Positions 8,538 to 17,280 of a stretch of 64,000 bases of DNA are shown here, one piece after another. The notes beneath the pieces were generated by a model. The model was not told the origin of the DNA. It made no database searches and saw nothing but the letters and a program-made list of their open reading frames with translations. Numbering within the stretch: position 1 is the stretch's first letter; each line of letters starts with the position of its first letter. Origin of the DNA: Carbonatibacter sp965199245 (GTDB lineage Bacteria; Pseudomonadota; Alphaproteobacteria; Kiloniellales; Kiloniellaceae); assembly GCA_965199245.1 (NCBI GenBank), contig CBDAQP010000001.1, positions 310,001-374,000 of the forward strand, given 5' to 3'. The position numbers were made by a program, and so were the translations under genes.

Positions 8538-10022
8538 ATGTCCACAGATTTGGAAAAAATCGTTGCCGAGTCAACTATCGCAGTTGAGGCCGTCAACAAC
8601 AAAGAAGCGCGTGCACTCTACAAAAAACGCGAACCCATTTTTCCCAAACGGGCCGAGGGACGCTTCCGCCGCCTCAAATGGATCATTATGACCGTGACAT
8701 TGGGGATATATTATCTCTTGCCGTGGATTCGGTGGGACAGAGGGCCACTGGCCCCTGACCAGGCCATCCTGGTTGATTTTTCAACCCGTCGCTTTTATTT
8801 CTTTTTTATTGAAATCTGGCCTCAGGAGGTTTTTTTCATCGCTGGCCTCTTGATTGCGGGGGCCTTGGCGTTGTTTCTCTTTACGTCTTTGTTCGGGCGG
8901 GTCTGGTGTGGTTACGCCTGCCCCCAAACGGTGTGGACAGACCTATTCATTGCGGTTGAACGCTTCATCGAAGGCGACCGTAACGCCCGAATCAAGCTCC
9001 ATAAAGCCGCCTGGTCAGGCGAAAAAATCGCCAAATATACACTCAAACATAGTACCTGGCTTGTCATTGCGGCGGCAACTGGCGGGGCGTGGATTTTTTA
9101 TTTTGACAATGCCCCGGAACTCTTTGTCCGCCTGTTCACAGGGGAAGCCGCCCTCACCGCCTATGTTTTTGTCGGCCTGCTGAGCTTTACGACCTATACA
9201 CTAGGGGGATTGGCCCGCGAACAGGTCTGTATCCACATGTGTCCCTGGCCCAAGATTCAGGCCGCCATGCTGGACGAAGAGTCCTTGATCGTGACCTATC
9301 GCCATGATCGCGGGGAACCGCGCGGACATAAAAAGCAAAAACAAACCGACGAACCCAAAGGCGACTGTATTGACTGTAAAATGTGCATTGCCGTCTGTCC
9401 GACAGGCATCGACATCCGCGATGGAATACAGGTCGAATGTATCAGCTGTGCGCTCTGTATCGATGCCTGCGACAGCATTATGGACAAGATCGGCAAACCA
9501 CGCGGTCTCATCGCCTACGACAACGACGCGAATCTGTCCCGCCGTCAAAGGGGGGAAAAGGAACGCTTTAAACTGATCCGCCCGCGCACTGTGATCTATA
9601 GCCTGCTTTTATTCGCAACATTGGGTGCCATCATCTTTGCGCTGGGAACGCGCAGTGTGCTTGAAGTCAATGTTCTACGCGACCGCAACCCCCTGTTCGT
9701 GACGCTTTCAGATGGCTCTATCCGCAATGGTTACACTGTTAAAATTTTGAACAAGGTGCGTGAACCGCGCACCTTCACGCTTACTCTTTCAGGTCTTCCT
9801 GTACAGTCTGTGAAAATCAATGGTATTGTCCCGGATGCGGATGGGCGGCTTGTCATTGATGTCAAGCCGGACAAACTGCGTTCTGTCAAACTTTACGCCG
9901 CTGTCCACCGGAACGACCTGGCCCGTTCGTCACAGCCCGTTTCCATTACCATTACAGACACCCGCACAGGTGAAAAAACAAGCTATGAAAGCGTCTTTAT
10001 CGGCCCCAACACAGCACAATAA
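8538..10022 (+). CDS. ccoG: cbb3 oxidase accessory protein CcoG/FixG (polyferredoxin)
   Basis: A 494-residue membrane iron-sulfur protein needed for cbb3 oxidase maturation; CcoG homologues reduce copper during CuB-centre assembly. Several transmembrane helices surround the conserved GRVWCGYACPQTVWTD motif. Two 4Fe-4S clusters are indicated by CIDCKMCIAVCP and CISCALCIDAC at about residues 278-315. The C-terminal part is the periplasmic immunoglobulin-like FixG domain. AAGGGAGCGG precedes the ATG. First gene of ccoGHIS, 60 bases after the terminator of ccoNOQP. Confidence 0.95.
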   Translation: MSTDLEKIVAESTIAVEAVNNKEARALYKKREPIFPKRAEGRFRRLKWIIMTVTLGIYYLLPWIRWDRGPLAPDQAILVDFSTRRFYFFFIEIWPQEVFFIAGLLIAGALALFLFTSLFGRVWCGYACPQTVWTDLFIAVERFIEGDRNARIKLHKAAWSGEKIAKYTLKHSTWLVIAAATGGAWIFYFDNAPELFVRLFTGEAALTAYVFVGLLSFTTYTLGGLAREQVCIHMCPWPKIQAAMLDEESLIVTYRHDRGEPRGHKKQKQTDEPKGDCIDCKMCIAVCPTGIDIRDGIQVECISCALCIDACDSIMDKIGKPRGLIAYDNDANLSRRQRGEKERFKLIRPRTVIYSLLLFATLGAIIFALGTRSVLEVNVLRDRNPLFVTLSDGSIRNGYTVKILNKVREPRTFTLTLSGLPVQSVKINGIVPDADGRLVIDVKPDKLRSVKLYAAVHRNDLARSSQPVSITITDTRTGEKTSYESVFIGPNTAQ

Positions 10023-10037
10023 AACAGGACAACGCCC

Positions 10038-10550
10038 ATGACAGGTCGCCCTGCACAGGCCCACAAGACAATTACTGGAAAAAAGGCTCTTGCCCTATTG
10101 GTCGGCTTTTTTGTGACGGTCTTTGCCGCTAACGGCATTTTTTTCTATCTGGCGAGTCAAAGCTGGACAGGGCTGTCAACTGAAAAGGCCTACGAACGCG
10201 GCCTGCGCTATAATGACATCCGTGCGCGTGATCTGGCCCAGAAAAAACTCGGATGGCGCAGTACGGCTACATTTCAACAGCGCGAAGGGGATCTGATCCT
10301 CCAGACGAACTTTTTGAACAAGGCGGGTAAACCGATTGAGGGATTAAGCGTTTTTGCAGAGATTCAACGCCCCCTTGTTGATCGCCACGACCAACGCCTG
10401 CGCCTGCGCGAAACAGGCGCGGGTGAATACAGCCATCCGCTTGACCTACCGCTTAAAGGCCAGTGGCAAGTCAACCTGCGCGCCGTCACCGCAGACGGGT
10501 TTGAATACCTGCACAAGACGCGGCTGTTTCTCAAGGCTACAGCACCATAA
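10038..10550 (+). CDS. ccoH: cbb3 oxidase assembly protein CcoH/FixH
   Basis: A 170-residue FixH-family protein with one N-terminal membrane helix (ALALLVGFFVTVFAANGIFFYLA) and a periplasmic beta-rich domain. The AYERGLRYND block is typical of the family. CcoH is tightly bound to the oxidase and required for stable assembly. Lies 15 bases after ccoG and 8 bases before ccoI, clearly in the same transcript. Confidence 0.92.
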   Translation: MTGRPAQAHKTITGKKALALLVGFFVTVFAANGIFFYLASQSWTGLSTEKAYERGLRYNDIRARDLAQKKLGWRSTATFQQREGDLILQTNFLNKAGKPIEGLSVFAEIQRPLVDRHDQRLRLRETGAGEYSHPLDLPLKGQWQVNLRAVTADGFEYLHKTRLFLKATAP

Positions 10551-10558
10551 GCCACATT

Positions 10559-12829
10559 ATGTCCTGTTGTTGCCCCCCCCCCACAGAAAATCAGCAAAAA
10601 ACCTGTGAAACAGCCACGCCGGACGCAGTGCAGGGGCGGGATCTGTCCGCCTGTATCCGCAAAAGAGACGACGGGCTGTCCGCGCTTCACCTGATTATTG
10701 ATGCGATTCACTGTCCATCCTGCATTCGCCAAATCGAAGGCGGTCTGAAAAAAATGCCCGGAATAAAAACCGCGCGCGTGACTTTGGCGACAAAACGGCT
10801 CTGTGTCGTTTGGGATGAACAACAGACCTCTGTGCTCGACATTGCCACCTTTTTAGAGCATTTGGATTTCCCCCCCACGCCCTTTAATCCCGAACTGCTC
10901 GCCCACAATCGCGACAAAGAAGACAAAGACCTGCTCCACGCCGTCGCAGTGGCGGGCTTTGCCTCGGCAAATATTATGATCCTGTCGGTCAGTGTCTGGT
11001 CTGGTCAGGAGTTGGGGACGGCAACGCGCGACCTGTTCCATTGGATTTCCGCACTCATTGCATTGCCCGCTGTGGCCTGGTCAGGTCGCCCCTTTTTCCG
11101 TTCTGCCTTTGGGGCCTTACGGAATAGGGCGTTGAATATGGATGTCCCCATTTCTTTGGCGGTGATTTTGGCGGTGGTGATGTCTGTCGTTCAAACCTGG
11201 AACAGTGCAGAACATGCATACTTTGACGCCGCTGTCATGTTGCTGTTTTTCCTGTTGATTGGGCGCTATCTGGATCGCCGGATGCGGACAAAGGCCCATT
11301 CTGCCGCACAAAATCTTTTGTCCCTGCGTGCGTTGGCCGCTACCGTTGTCAAATCTGATGGCACACTCTGCGCCCTGCCGATCGAACAGATTGAACCCGG
11401 AATGCGGGTCGCGGTTGCCACCGGGGAAACAATTCCGGTTGATGGCACACTCATCACTGGACAAACAGAGCTCGACACCGCCCTTGTCACCGGAGAATCC
11501 TTGCCCCGAGCTGTTCACGCGGGCGCAAGCGTTTATGCAGGCACAATCAACAGAGGCCCCGCGATTGAAATTGACGTCACCGCGCATGATGACAAAACAC
11601 TGTTATCAGAAATTGTCCGCTTGATGGAAACGGCCCAGCAGGGACGGGCTAAATATATCCGCCTCGCCGACCGGGCAGCGCAAATCTACGCCCCCGCCGT
11701 GCATGGATTATCCCTGCTGACCTTTGTGGGTTGGTTTTTCATCGCAGATGTAGGGTGGCAGGTGGCCTTGCTCAATGCCATTGCCGTTTTAATTATTACC
11801 TGCCCCTGTGCCTTGGGACTTGCCGTTCCAACGGTTCAGGTCGTCGCCAGCGGCCTGTTGCTCAAGCGGGGAATTTTGGTCAAATCAGCCGATGGCCTTG
11901 AACGGCTCGCCTTGGTCGATTGCGTCATATTTGACAAGACAGGAACCCTCACCGAAGGACAACCGCGCCTGAAAAATAGCGCGGAAATCCCCGCAGAAAC
12001 TTTAACACAAGCCGCCGCCCTCGCCCTCCGCAGTCGGCACCCCCTCGCCCAAGCCGTCGCCCGGGCGGTACCAACGCCCCCCCCCGCCGCCAGCGGGGTC
12101 GAAGAAACCCCGGGACAGGGCCTGAGCTGTGAACGTGATGGGCAAGAAATCCGCATGGGCAAAAAAAGCTGGTGTCGCATCAGTGACCAAGAGGCCGAAA
12201 ACTTTTCGACCCGAACAGCCGACGCCAAAACCGAAAGTGAACTGTGGTTCCGACGCGGAAACAATACACCTGTTCATTTTGTTTTTGAAGACCGCCTGCG
12301 CACAGACGTCATGGAGGCCATGGCGACCGCAGACCAGATCATAACCAAACGGCGTCTGCTGTCCGGTGACCATCCGAACGCAGTGGAACAGGTCGCCCGC
12401 CGACTGGGGTTTGAACACTGGATCGCAGCGGCAACCCCGACGGATAAAATTGCACAACTTGAACAGCTTGCTGATACGGGGCACCGCGTTTTGATGATCG
12501 GGGATGGTCTTAACGATGCCCCGGCTCTCAGCGCGGCATATGTTTCAGCCTCCCCCGCCAGTGGGGCGGACATCAGCCAGACGGCGGCTGATTTTATCAT
12601 TCAGGGGCAAAGGCTCCAGCCCATGATCGCAGCAGTGACCATCGCCCGCAAGACCCGCGCCCTGATTTTTGAAAATTTTGGTTTGGCTGTCGTCTACAAC
12701 CTGATCGCTGTACCCATCGCCATGGCGGGCATGGTCACCCCACTCATTGCCTCCGTCGCCATGTCCGGGTCTTCTCTGCTCGTCATCCTCAACGCCTTAC
12801 GCCTCAAATTCGATGACCGCAAAGAATAA
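10559..12829 (+). CDS. ccoI: Copper-translocating P1B ATPase CcoI/FixI
   Basis: A 756-residue heavy-metal P-type ATPase that exports copper toward the periplasm for insertion into CcoN. A Cys-rich N-terminus (MSCCCPPP) precedes a heavy-metal-associated domain with HCPSCIRQIEGGL. The core holds TGES in the actuator, CPCALGL in the metal-transport helix, DKTGTLTEG with the phosphorylated Asp, the SRHPLAQAV histidine of the nucleotide domain and GDGLNDAPAL. All catalytic motifs are intact. It lies between ccoH and ccoS, the usual order. Confidence 0.95.
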   Translation: MSCCCPPPTENQQKTCETATPDAVQGRDLSACIRKRDDGLSALHLIIDAIHCPSCIRQIEGGLKKMPGIKTARVTLATKRLCVVWDEQQTSVLDIATFLEHLDFPPTPFNPELLAHNRDKEDKDLLHAVAVAGFASANIMILSVSVWSGQELGTATRDLFHWISALIALPAVAWSGRPFFRSAFGALRNRALNMDVPISLAVILAVVMSVVQTWNSAEHAYFDAAVMLLFFLLIGRYLDRRMRTKAHSAAQNLLSLRALAATVVKSDGTLCALPIEQIEPGMRVAVATGETIPVDGTLITGQTELDTALVTGESLPRAVHAGASVYAGTINRGPAIEIDVTAHDDKTLLSEIVRLMETAQQGRAKYIRLADRAAQIYAPAVHGLSLLTFVGWFFIADVGWQVALLNAIAVLIITCPCALGLAVPTVQVVASGLLLKRGILVKSADGLERLALVDCVIFDKTGTLTEGQPRLKNSAEIPAETLTQAAALALRSRHPLAQAVARAVPTPPPAASGVEETPGQGLSCERDGQEIRMGKKSWCRISDQEAENFSTRTADAKTESELWFRRGNNTPVHFVFEDRLRTDVMEAMATADQIITKRRLLSGDHPNAVEQVARRLGFEHWIAAATPTDKIAQLEQLADTGHRVLMIGDGLNDAPALSAAYVSASPASGADISQTAADFIIQGQRLQPMIAAVTIARKTRALIFENFGLAVVYNLIAVPIAMAGMVTPLIASVAMSGSSLLVILNALRLKFDDRKE

Positions 12830-12840
12830 GGACTCCACCA

Positions 12841-13002
12841 ATGGACGCGCTCATTTTTCTCATTCCCGTCGCGCTTTTTTTAGGACTTGTTGCCTTGACC
12901 TCTTTCCTCTGGTCACTGCGCTCCGGTCAATACGACGACCTCGAAGGCGCATCTTGGCGTGCGCTCTTTGACGATGACGATGACAAAACCCCACAGGGGT
13001 AA
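12841..13002 (+). CDS. ccoS: cbb3 oxidase maturation protein CcoS/FixS
   Basis: A 53-residue protein with a single N-terminal transmembrane helix (MDALIFLIPVALFLGLVAL), then the family-typical FLWSLRSGQYDDLEGASWRALFDDDD. CcoS is needed to insert heme b and CuB cofactors into CcoN. It lies 11 bases after ccoI and is preceded by AGGACTCCACC. Ends the cco locus; directly after it comes an insertion-sequence remnant. Confidence 0.93.
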   Translation: MDALIFLIPVALFLGLVALTSFLWSLRSGQYDDLEGASWRALFDDDDDKTPQG

Positions 13003-13305
13003 AAAAAAGGGGCTGTCCTAGATAATGTCGTCACAAGATATTAGTCCACAACGTGATGCATCTGAGCACCTCTCAAAACCTCCAGCCGAGTCCCGCCAAC
13101 GTTTCAGGTACAGGATAACATTTTCGACCAGATGGCGTAGCTTATGGAATTTTTCGTCATAGTCTCTTGCGGTTCTTTTTGGGCGGAATGACGGGTTGCA
13201 TGTCTTGCAGCCCAGCCTGCGCTCAATCGATCAGTAAATACCCGGGCACTCAACAGGCGGCTACCCTGCCTACAATTTGTTGCTGCGCCTTCTGTAAGGC
13301 CTGTC
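13003..13305. other. Intergenic scar: IS remnant plus repeat end
   Basis: This 303-base gap between ccoS and the asmA-like gene has no intact gene. It holds GGGGCTGTCCTAGATAA at about 13010, which may be an insertion-sequence terminus, one left end of the dispersed inverted-repeat element (13063-13090), and a decayed IS5-type transposase fragment to about 13230. The last 70 bases show nothing I recognise. Confidence 0.6.
13085..13230 (-). pseudogene. IS5-family transposase remnant
   Basis: On the minus strand two frames in succession encode LQDMQPVIPPKKNRK and then RDYDEKFHKLRHLVENVILY followed by LKRWR. Together these match the C-terminal end of IS5/IS427-type DDE transposases, where PPxxNRK is followed by YDxxxYKxRHLIEN. 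A frameshift lies between the parts and a stop precedes them, so it is dead. The remnant stops abruptly at LKRWR where the dispersed repeat end begins (about 13090). Confidence 0.65.
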
Positions 13306-15366
13306 TCAATTCCCGAATAGCTTGTTCAGGGCGCGGTTGAGATCGTCGGGTTTGGCCAGTTTATCAATGACATCTTTGACGGCCCCCGCACCATCGGTGG
13401 CAAGTTTTTCAATGATCTTTTTCGGATGTTCGACTGCACCCCTGGCAAGGCCTTCAAGGTCGGGGCCAATCTGAGGATCAGACCAGGAACCCTGGATCAC
13501 AATCGGGAGACCCAGCCCGTCATCACCCTGTTCACTGGACAAAATACGAGGCAAGAGCCGATAATCAATCGTTTTCTGCACCAGTGATAGCGTTCCCTCA
13601 CCACTGGCCCGCAAACGCGGAGCCACCACGCGCAGATCATCATTGCCCAACACACCATCACGCAAAGAAAAACGCGCAGAAATTTCACTCACCTGTGTTT
13701 TTTTACTGTCGTCAAGAGCCTGAGTCAAAACATCGAGAGAGAAATTATTCATCACTTCATCAAGGTTCACGCCAATCACCGCCCCGTCACGCAACTGGAG
13801 ATCGCCCCCCCCCTGGAGGGCCGCAATCATATCATGCTGGCTTGCCCCGCGCGTTGTCGCCGACAGGTTCGCGGAAAATTGCCCGTCCAGACGATGAAAA
13901 CCGGACAAAGCAGACAGCACAGGAGACAACTGAATATCAATCAGGCCCAAATCGACCGCCACCGCAGGCACAGCAGAGGCCCCATCCAGCACAAACCGCC
14001 CCTGAGCCGCCCCACCATAGAGATCAAGCTGATCCAGCCGCACCGTCAACTGCCCCCCCCGCAGATCAAGGCCGAGCGCAACAGCACCAAGGGTGATGGG
14101 ATCGGCGTTCACCCCTGTCGCCGTCAAGCGCACCTGCGCAGAAAGCCGTCGCAGAGCCGAGAGATCAAACACAGCCTGAGACCACCCCTCATCATCCGGA
14201 ACCGGTGCCGTTTGTTCGCCTGTCCAAGACCCTACATCAGGTGCAACCGCAGGGGATACGCTGTTCTTTGAGCCTTGATCCGCACTGGACAGATAGGGTG
14301 CGATATCCAAAAGCCCTGCGTCCAGATCAGCCGACACCGCAGGCACAGACCCCGACCAGTCCGCCGACACATTGCCACCGAACGCAAGCGCATCAAGGAC
14401 AAGTCGGGCATCGCGCAACTGAACCGTTTCCGCAGTCGCAACCACAGCCCCCGCAAGAGACAATTTTTCAAGAATATCATCACGCGGGCGATTGAATGGA
14501 ATTTCCATCCAGTCCAACAACGCCTTGAGGGACGACGCAGAAAGCGACAGATCACCATCAAACGCAGGGGCAGAAAGCCCCGTCACTGTGCCCTGATAAC
14601 CAAAGGTCACAGGTGCCGAAACCAGATCAAAACGCAAATCAGCCCCCCCACCCGTGCGCAAACTCTGGAGCGTTGTGACATCGGCCTCCACAGCAAGGGT
14701 TTCTCCCCGCCAGTCGAGAACACCGCTAACCTGCAAAGGTGCGTTCAGGTCTGACAATTCGAGATCAAGCGTCATATCGGAAAAATCTTCCGACAGGCCC
14801 ATGACATCATCGCGATAACGGATCCGCCCATCAATCACGCGGACATCACCCAAACGCAACGACATTCCGACACCAGACGGTTCTGTGGGTTCTGTGGTCT
14901 GGGGTTTTTGTTCGGGGGCTGAAGCCGCTGTTTCCGTCGCCTTGGGTACTGTTTGGGTCTCCGGGGCGGCCTCACTCAACGCATCAAAAACCCAGTTGGC
15001 CTGCCCCTCTGCGGTGCGTTCCAAAACAATATCCGGGCCAGAGAGAACAAAACGGTCAACCACCAGCTCCTGTCTGAGAATCAACGGCACAACTTGAAAA
15101 GCAACAGACAGCGCATCAACCCGTGCCAGTGGAGCTGAGTCCTGGTCAAGGCCGGACAGGGTCAGATCGGTCAGTTCAAAGCGAACAGTGGGGAGCAACG
15201 CAAAGGTCACCTCCCCCCCAATGCTCAGGTCACGCCCTGTGCGCTGACGGACTTGATCCTGAATTTCTGCTTTGTAATCGTTCACATCAATCATCACAGG
15301 CGCAATCAAGACCAGCGTGACCAAAATCACAATAATCCCCAGCAATCCAACCAATAGTCTGCGCAT
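13306..15366 (-). CDS. AsmA family protein
   Basis: A 686-residue AsmA-like protein. A signal-anchor (LLVGLLGIIVILVTLVLIAPVMI) is followed by the typical VNDYKAEIQDQVRQRTGRDLSIGGEV start and a long beta-rich domain ending with an AsmA C-terminal region (RLRASGEGTLSLVQKTIDYRLLP). A low-complexity Pro/Thr/Glu linker lies near residues 135-165. AsmA proteins are inner-membrane-anchored, extend into the periplasm and are linked to outer-membrane assembly or lipid transport; the exact role of this one is unknown. Monocistronic, minus strand. Confidence 0.85.
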   Translation of the reverse strand: MRRLLVGLLGIIVILVTLVLIAPVMIDVNDYKAEIQDQVRQRTGRDLSIGGEVTFALLPTVRFELTDLTLSGLDQDSAPLARVDALSVAFQVVPLILRQELVVDRFVLSGPDIVLERTAEGQANWVFDALSEAAPETQTVPKATETAASAPEQKPQTTEPTEPSGVGMSLRLGDVRVIDGRIRYRDDVMGLSEDFSDMTLDLELSDLNAPLQVSGVLDWRGETLAVEADVTTLQSLRTGGGADLRFDLVSAPVTFGYQGTVTGLSAPAFDGDLSLSASSLKALLDWMEIPFNRPRDDILEKLSLAGAVVATAETVQLRDARLVLDALAFGGNVSADWSGSVPAVSADLDAGLLDIAPYLSSADQGSKNSVSPAVAPDVGSWTGEQTAPVPDDEGWSQAVFDLSALRRLSAQVRLTATGVNADPITLGAVALGLDLRGGQLTVRLDQLDLYGGAAQGRFVLDGASAVPAVAVDLGLIDIQLSPVLSALSGFHRLDGQFSANLSATTRGASQHDMIAALQGGGDLQLRDGAVIGVNLDEVMNNFSLDVLTQALDDSKKTQVSEISARFSLRDGVLGNDDLRVVAPRLRASGEGTLSLVQKTIDYRLLPRILSSEQGDDGLGLPIVIQGSWSDPQIGPDLEGLARGAVEHPKKIIEKLATDGAGAVKDVIDKLAKPDDLNRALNKLFGN

Positions 15367-15676
15367 CCGGTTTCTCCTGCCCTTCGCAACAAGAACTGCT
15401 CAAAGTCAGATCGTCTTGTAAGGTTATTTTACTCAAAAAGCAAATGAGTCCCTCTAAAAACGCCGATCCTCGTCGTCTGGGATGTCAAATTCTTTTCTGC
15501 AATCTTCAATTTGCACTTCTCGAAAGCAACTGTCCTGACAACCACTTTCGGCCTGGCGTTTTTAGAGGCACTCAAATACTTGACCTCTGTAGGGAACCTT
15601 TTTTCTTGAAAGCCCGTCTCACCTGCGTAAGAGTAGAGAACACTTTTTCAACCACCACCGTGAAGGCTTGCTAACG
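15367..15676. other. Intergenic region with one repeat-element copy
   Basis: This 310-base divergent gap between the asmA-like gene and the DMT permease holds a 130-bp copy of the dispersed inverted-repeat element at 15445-15574. The remaining about 75 bases on the left and 100 bases on the right must contain both promoters; I see no strong consensus -35/-10 pair. Confidence 0.6.
15445..15574 (-). repeat. Dispersed inverted-repeat (MITE-like) element, copy B, 130 bp
   Basis: Starts TGAGTCCCTCTAAAAACGCC and ends with the near-complement GGCGTTTTTAGAGGCACTCA. Read on the minus strand, its interior matches other copies: GTTGTCAGGACAG and TTTCGAGAA near one end, CAGACGACGAGGATCGGC near the other. 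No open reading frame. Lies in the gap between two divergent genes. Confidence 0.8.
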
Positions 15677-16597
15677 ATGCCTGTTCCCGCGACCATCCAA
15701 GGGCCTGTTTTGATGATTGTCGCGGTGTCTGGTCTGGCTCTGATGAACACGGTTGTCCGCATCACCGCAGAAGAGATTCACGTTTTTCAAGTCGTCTTTT
15801 TCCGCAATATCTTTGCCCTGATTTTTATGATGCCTTGGCTCTTCGCGTCTGGGTTCGGGGGCCTGAAAACAACCCGTCTGCGCCTTCATTTCATACGTTC
15901 TCTCACTGGTTTTTCGGCGATGGTGCTTTGGTTTTTTTCACTCAGCCTTCTGCCGTTGGTCGATGCGACCGCGCTTAACTTTACCATTCCTTTGTTTGTC
16001 ACACTCGGTGCCGCTATCTTTTTGGGCGAAAGTTTACGCCTGCGGCGCAGTCTGGCCACTCTCATCGGCTTTGCAGGGGTGCTCGTCATCATTCGTCCCG
16101 GCTTTGAAGAGGTCTCCATCATCACAGGCGCACCTGTTTTGGCGGCAGCCTTCATGGCGGCGTCTATGTTGATGGTCAAGTCTCTGTCAGGAACCGAACG
16201 CCCCCAAACGATGGTGTTGTACATGAATTTTTTCATGACCTTACTGGCCACCCCGCTTGCGTTTTTCGTTTGGCAATGGCCCTCGGCAGAAATCTGGGCC
16301 ATGTGCTTGTTCGTCGGTTTGCTCGGGGCCTTGTGTCATATTGGAATTGCCACAGCCATGACCCTTGCACAGGCCGCCAGTCTTGCCCCGCTCGACTATG
16401 CGCGGATGCCTGTGACTGCTGTGCTGGCCTTTGTACTTTTTGGCGAAATTCCCGACCTCTGGACATGGGTCGGGGCCGGGGTCATTATCGGGTCATCGTT
16501 CTACATCACCCGCCGCGAAGCCCAAATTGCCCGCGAAGGAGACCGCAATGTCACCTGTTCCGCCGCAAGTAATCTTCACCACAAATCCATCCGATAG
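15677..16597 (+). CDS. EamA/DMT superfamily transporter
   Basis: A 306-residue integral membrane protein with about ten transmembrane helices in two EamA halves. The first half contains FRNIFALIFMMPWL and LPLVDATALNFTIPLFVTLGAAIFLGE; the second contains LAQAASLAPLDYARMPVTAVLAFVLFGEIPD, the repeated EamA signature. Family members move metabolites, often amino acids or nucleotides, across the inner membrane; no substrate can be read here. Start ATG 15677 with GAAGG about 11 bases upstream; a TTG at 15668 is less likely. Stands alone between two repeat-element copies. Confidence 0.85.
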   Translation: MPVPATIQGPVLMIVAVSGLALMNTVVRITAEEIHVFQVVFFRNIFALIFMMPWLFASGFGGLKTTRLRLHFIRSLTGFSAMVLWFFSLSLLPLVDATALNFTIPLFVTLGAAIFLGESLRLRRSLATLIGFAGVLVIIRPGFEEVSIITGAPVLAAAFMAASMLMVKSLSGTERPQTMVLYMNFFMTLLATPLAFFVWQWPSAEIWAMCLFVGLLGALCHIGIATAMTLAQAASLAPLDYARMPVTAVLAFVLFGEIPDLWTWVGAGVIIGSSFYITRREAQIAREGDRNVTCSAASNLHHKSIR

Positions 16598-16646
16598 AAT
16601 GAAAAAGTTTGACTCCTGATCAAAGACAGGGCCTATTCCCAGCATT

Positions 16647-16801
16647 GGAGCACCTCTAAAAACCTCGGTCCTCGTCGTCTGAGGCGTCAAGCCACTTCAG
16701 GTTTGCACGTACAACACGACCTGTGATCCTCAAATACCGCAGTATTCTGCGGTTCTCGAAACCTGCCAACCAACAGAGGCCGGAGGTTTTAGAGGTACTG
16801 A
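16647..16801 (-). repeat. Dispersed inverted-repeat element, copy C, 155 bp
   Basis: Ends are GGAGCACCTCTAAAAACCTC on the left and GGAGGTTTTAGAGGTACTGA on the right. On the minus strand the interior reads CCTCTGTTGGTTGGCAGG, TTTCGAGAACCGCAGAATA, GCGGTATTTGAGGATC, then CAGACGACGAGGACCGAGG, collinear with copies F and G. It lies just upstream of the zincin gene, whose start codon is 24 bases beyond the repeat. Confidence 0.85.
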
Positions 16802-16824
16802 TTGGTCGCACACGAGGTACTAAG

Positions 16825-17280
16825 ATGGCGCAACTGCACAAAACAGGCCGCTTTACAACACCGCCGGATCTGATTGACATCGAGTCACTCGCACGCGAAT
16901 CCTGCGCCCATATGCCCGAAGAATTGCGCCAATTCGGGCAAAACGTGACGATTCAAGTTCTCGACTTTCCCACAGACGACATGATGGATGCGATGGATTG
17001 CGAAAGTCCTTTTGATATGCTGGGCCTCTATCAAGGACACGACGTCTCATCCGGTAACGGTGGACAAGGCACGCTTGACCTACGTGACAGTGACAGTTTT
17101 TTCGGCCCGACCGATACTGTTTATCTGTTCCGCCGTCCGATACTCGACTATTGGAGCGAAACGGGCGAAGAACTGGCACAGCTTGTGTCCCAAATTCTAT
17201 TCCACGAGATCGGATACCATCTCGGCTTTTCCGATGATGATATCGAACGCGTGACGCGCGATCAGCCTTTGCTGTCGTAA
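16825..17280 (+). CDS. Metallopeptidase family protein (minimal zincin, DUF1025-like)
   Basis: A 151-residue protein of the small zincin family. The zinc motif is HEIGYHLGFSDDDIERV near the C-terminus, matching the family HEIGHHFGLSDDDMERI pattern with Tyr replacing one His or Gly-flanking residue but both zinc-binding His and the catalytic Glu kept. Family length is typically about 110-150. Substrates are unknown. ATG 16825 follows GAGGTACTAAG; the longer frame from 16723 would translate part of the repeat element and is unlikely. Its last 19 bases overlap the convergent FMN dehydrogenase gene. Confidence 0.82.
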   Translation: MAQLHKTGRFTTPPDLIDIESLARESCAHMPEELRQFGQNVTIQVLDFPTDDMMDAMDCESPFDMLGLYQGHDVSSGNGGQGTLDLRDSDSFFGPTDTVYLFRRPILDYWSETGEELAQLVSQILFHEIGYHLGFSDDDIERVTRDQPLLS

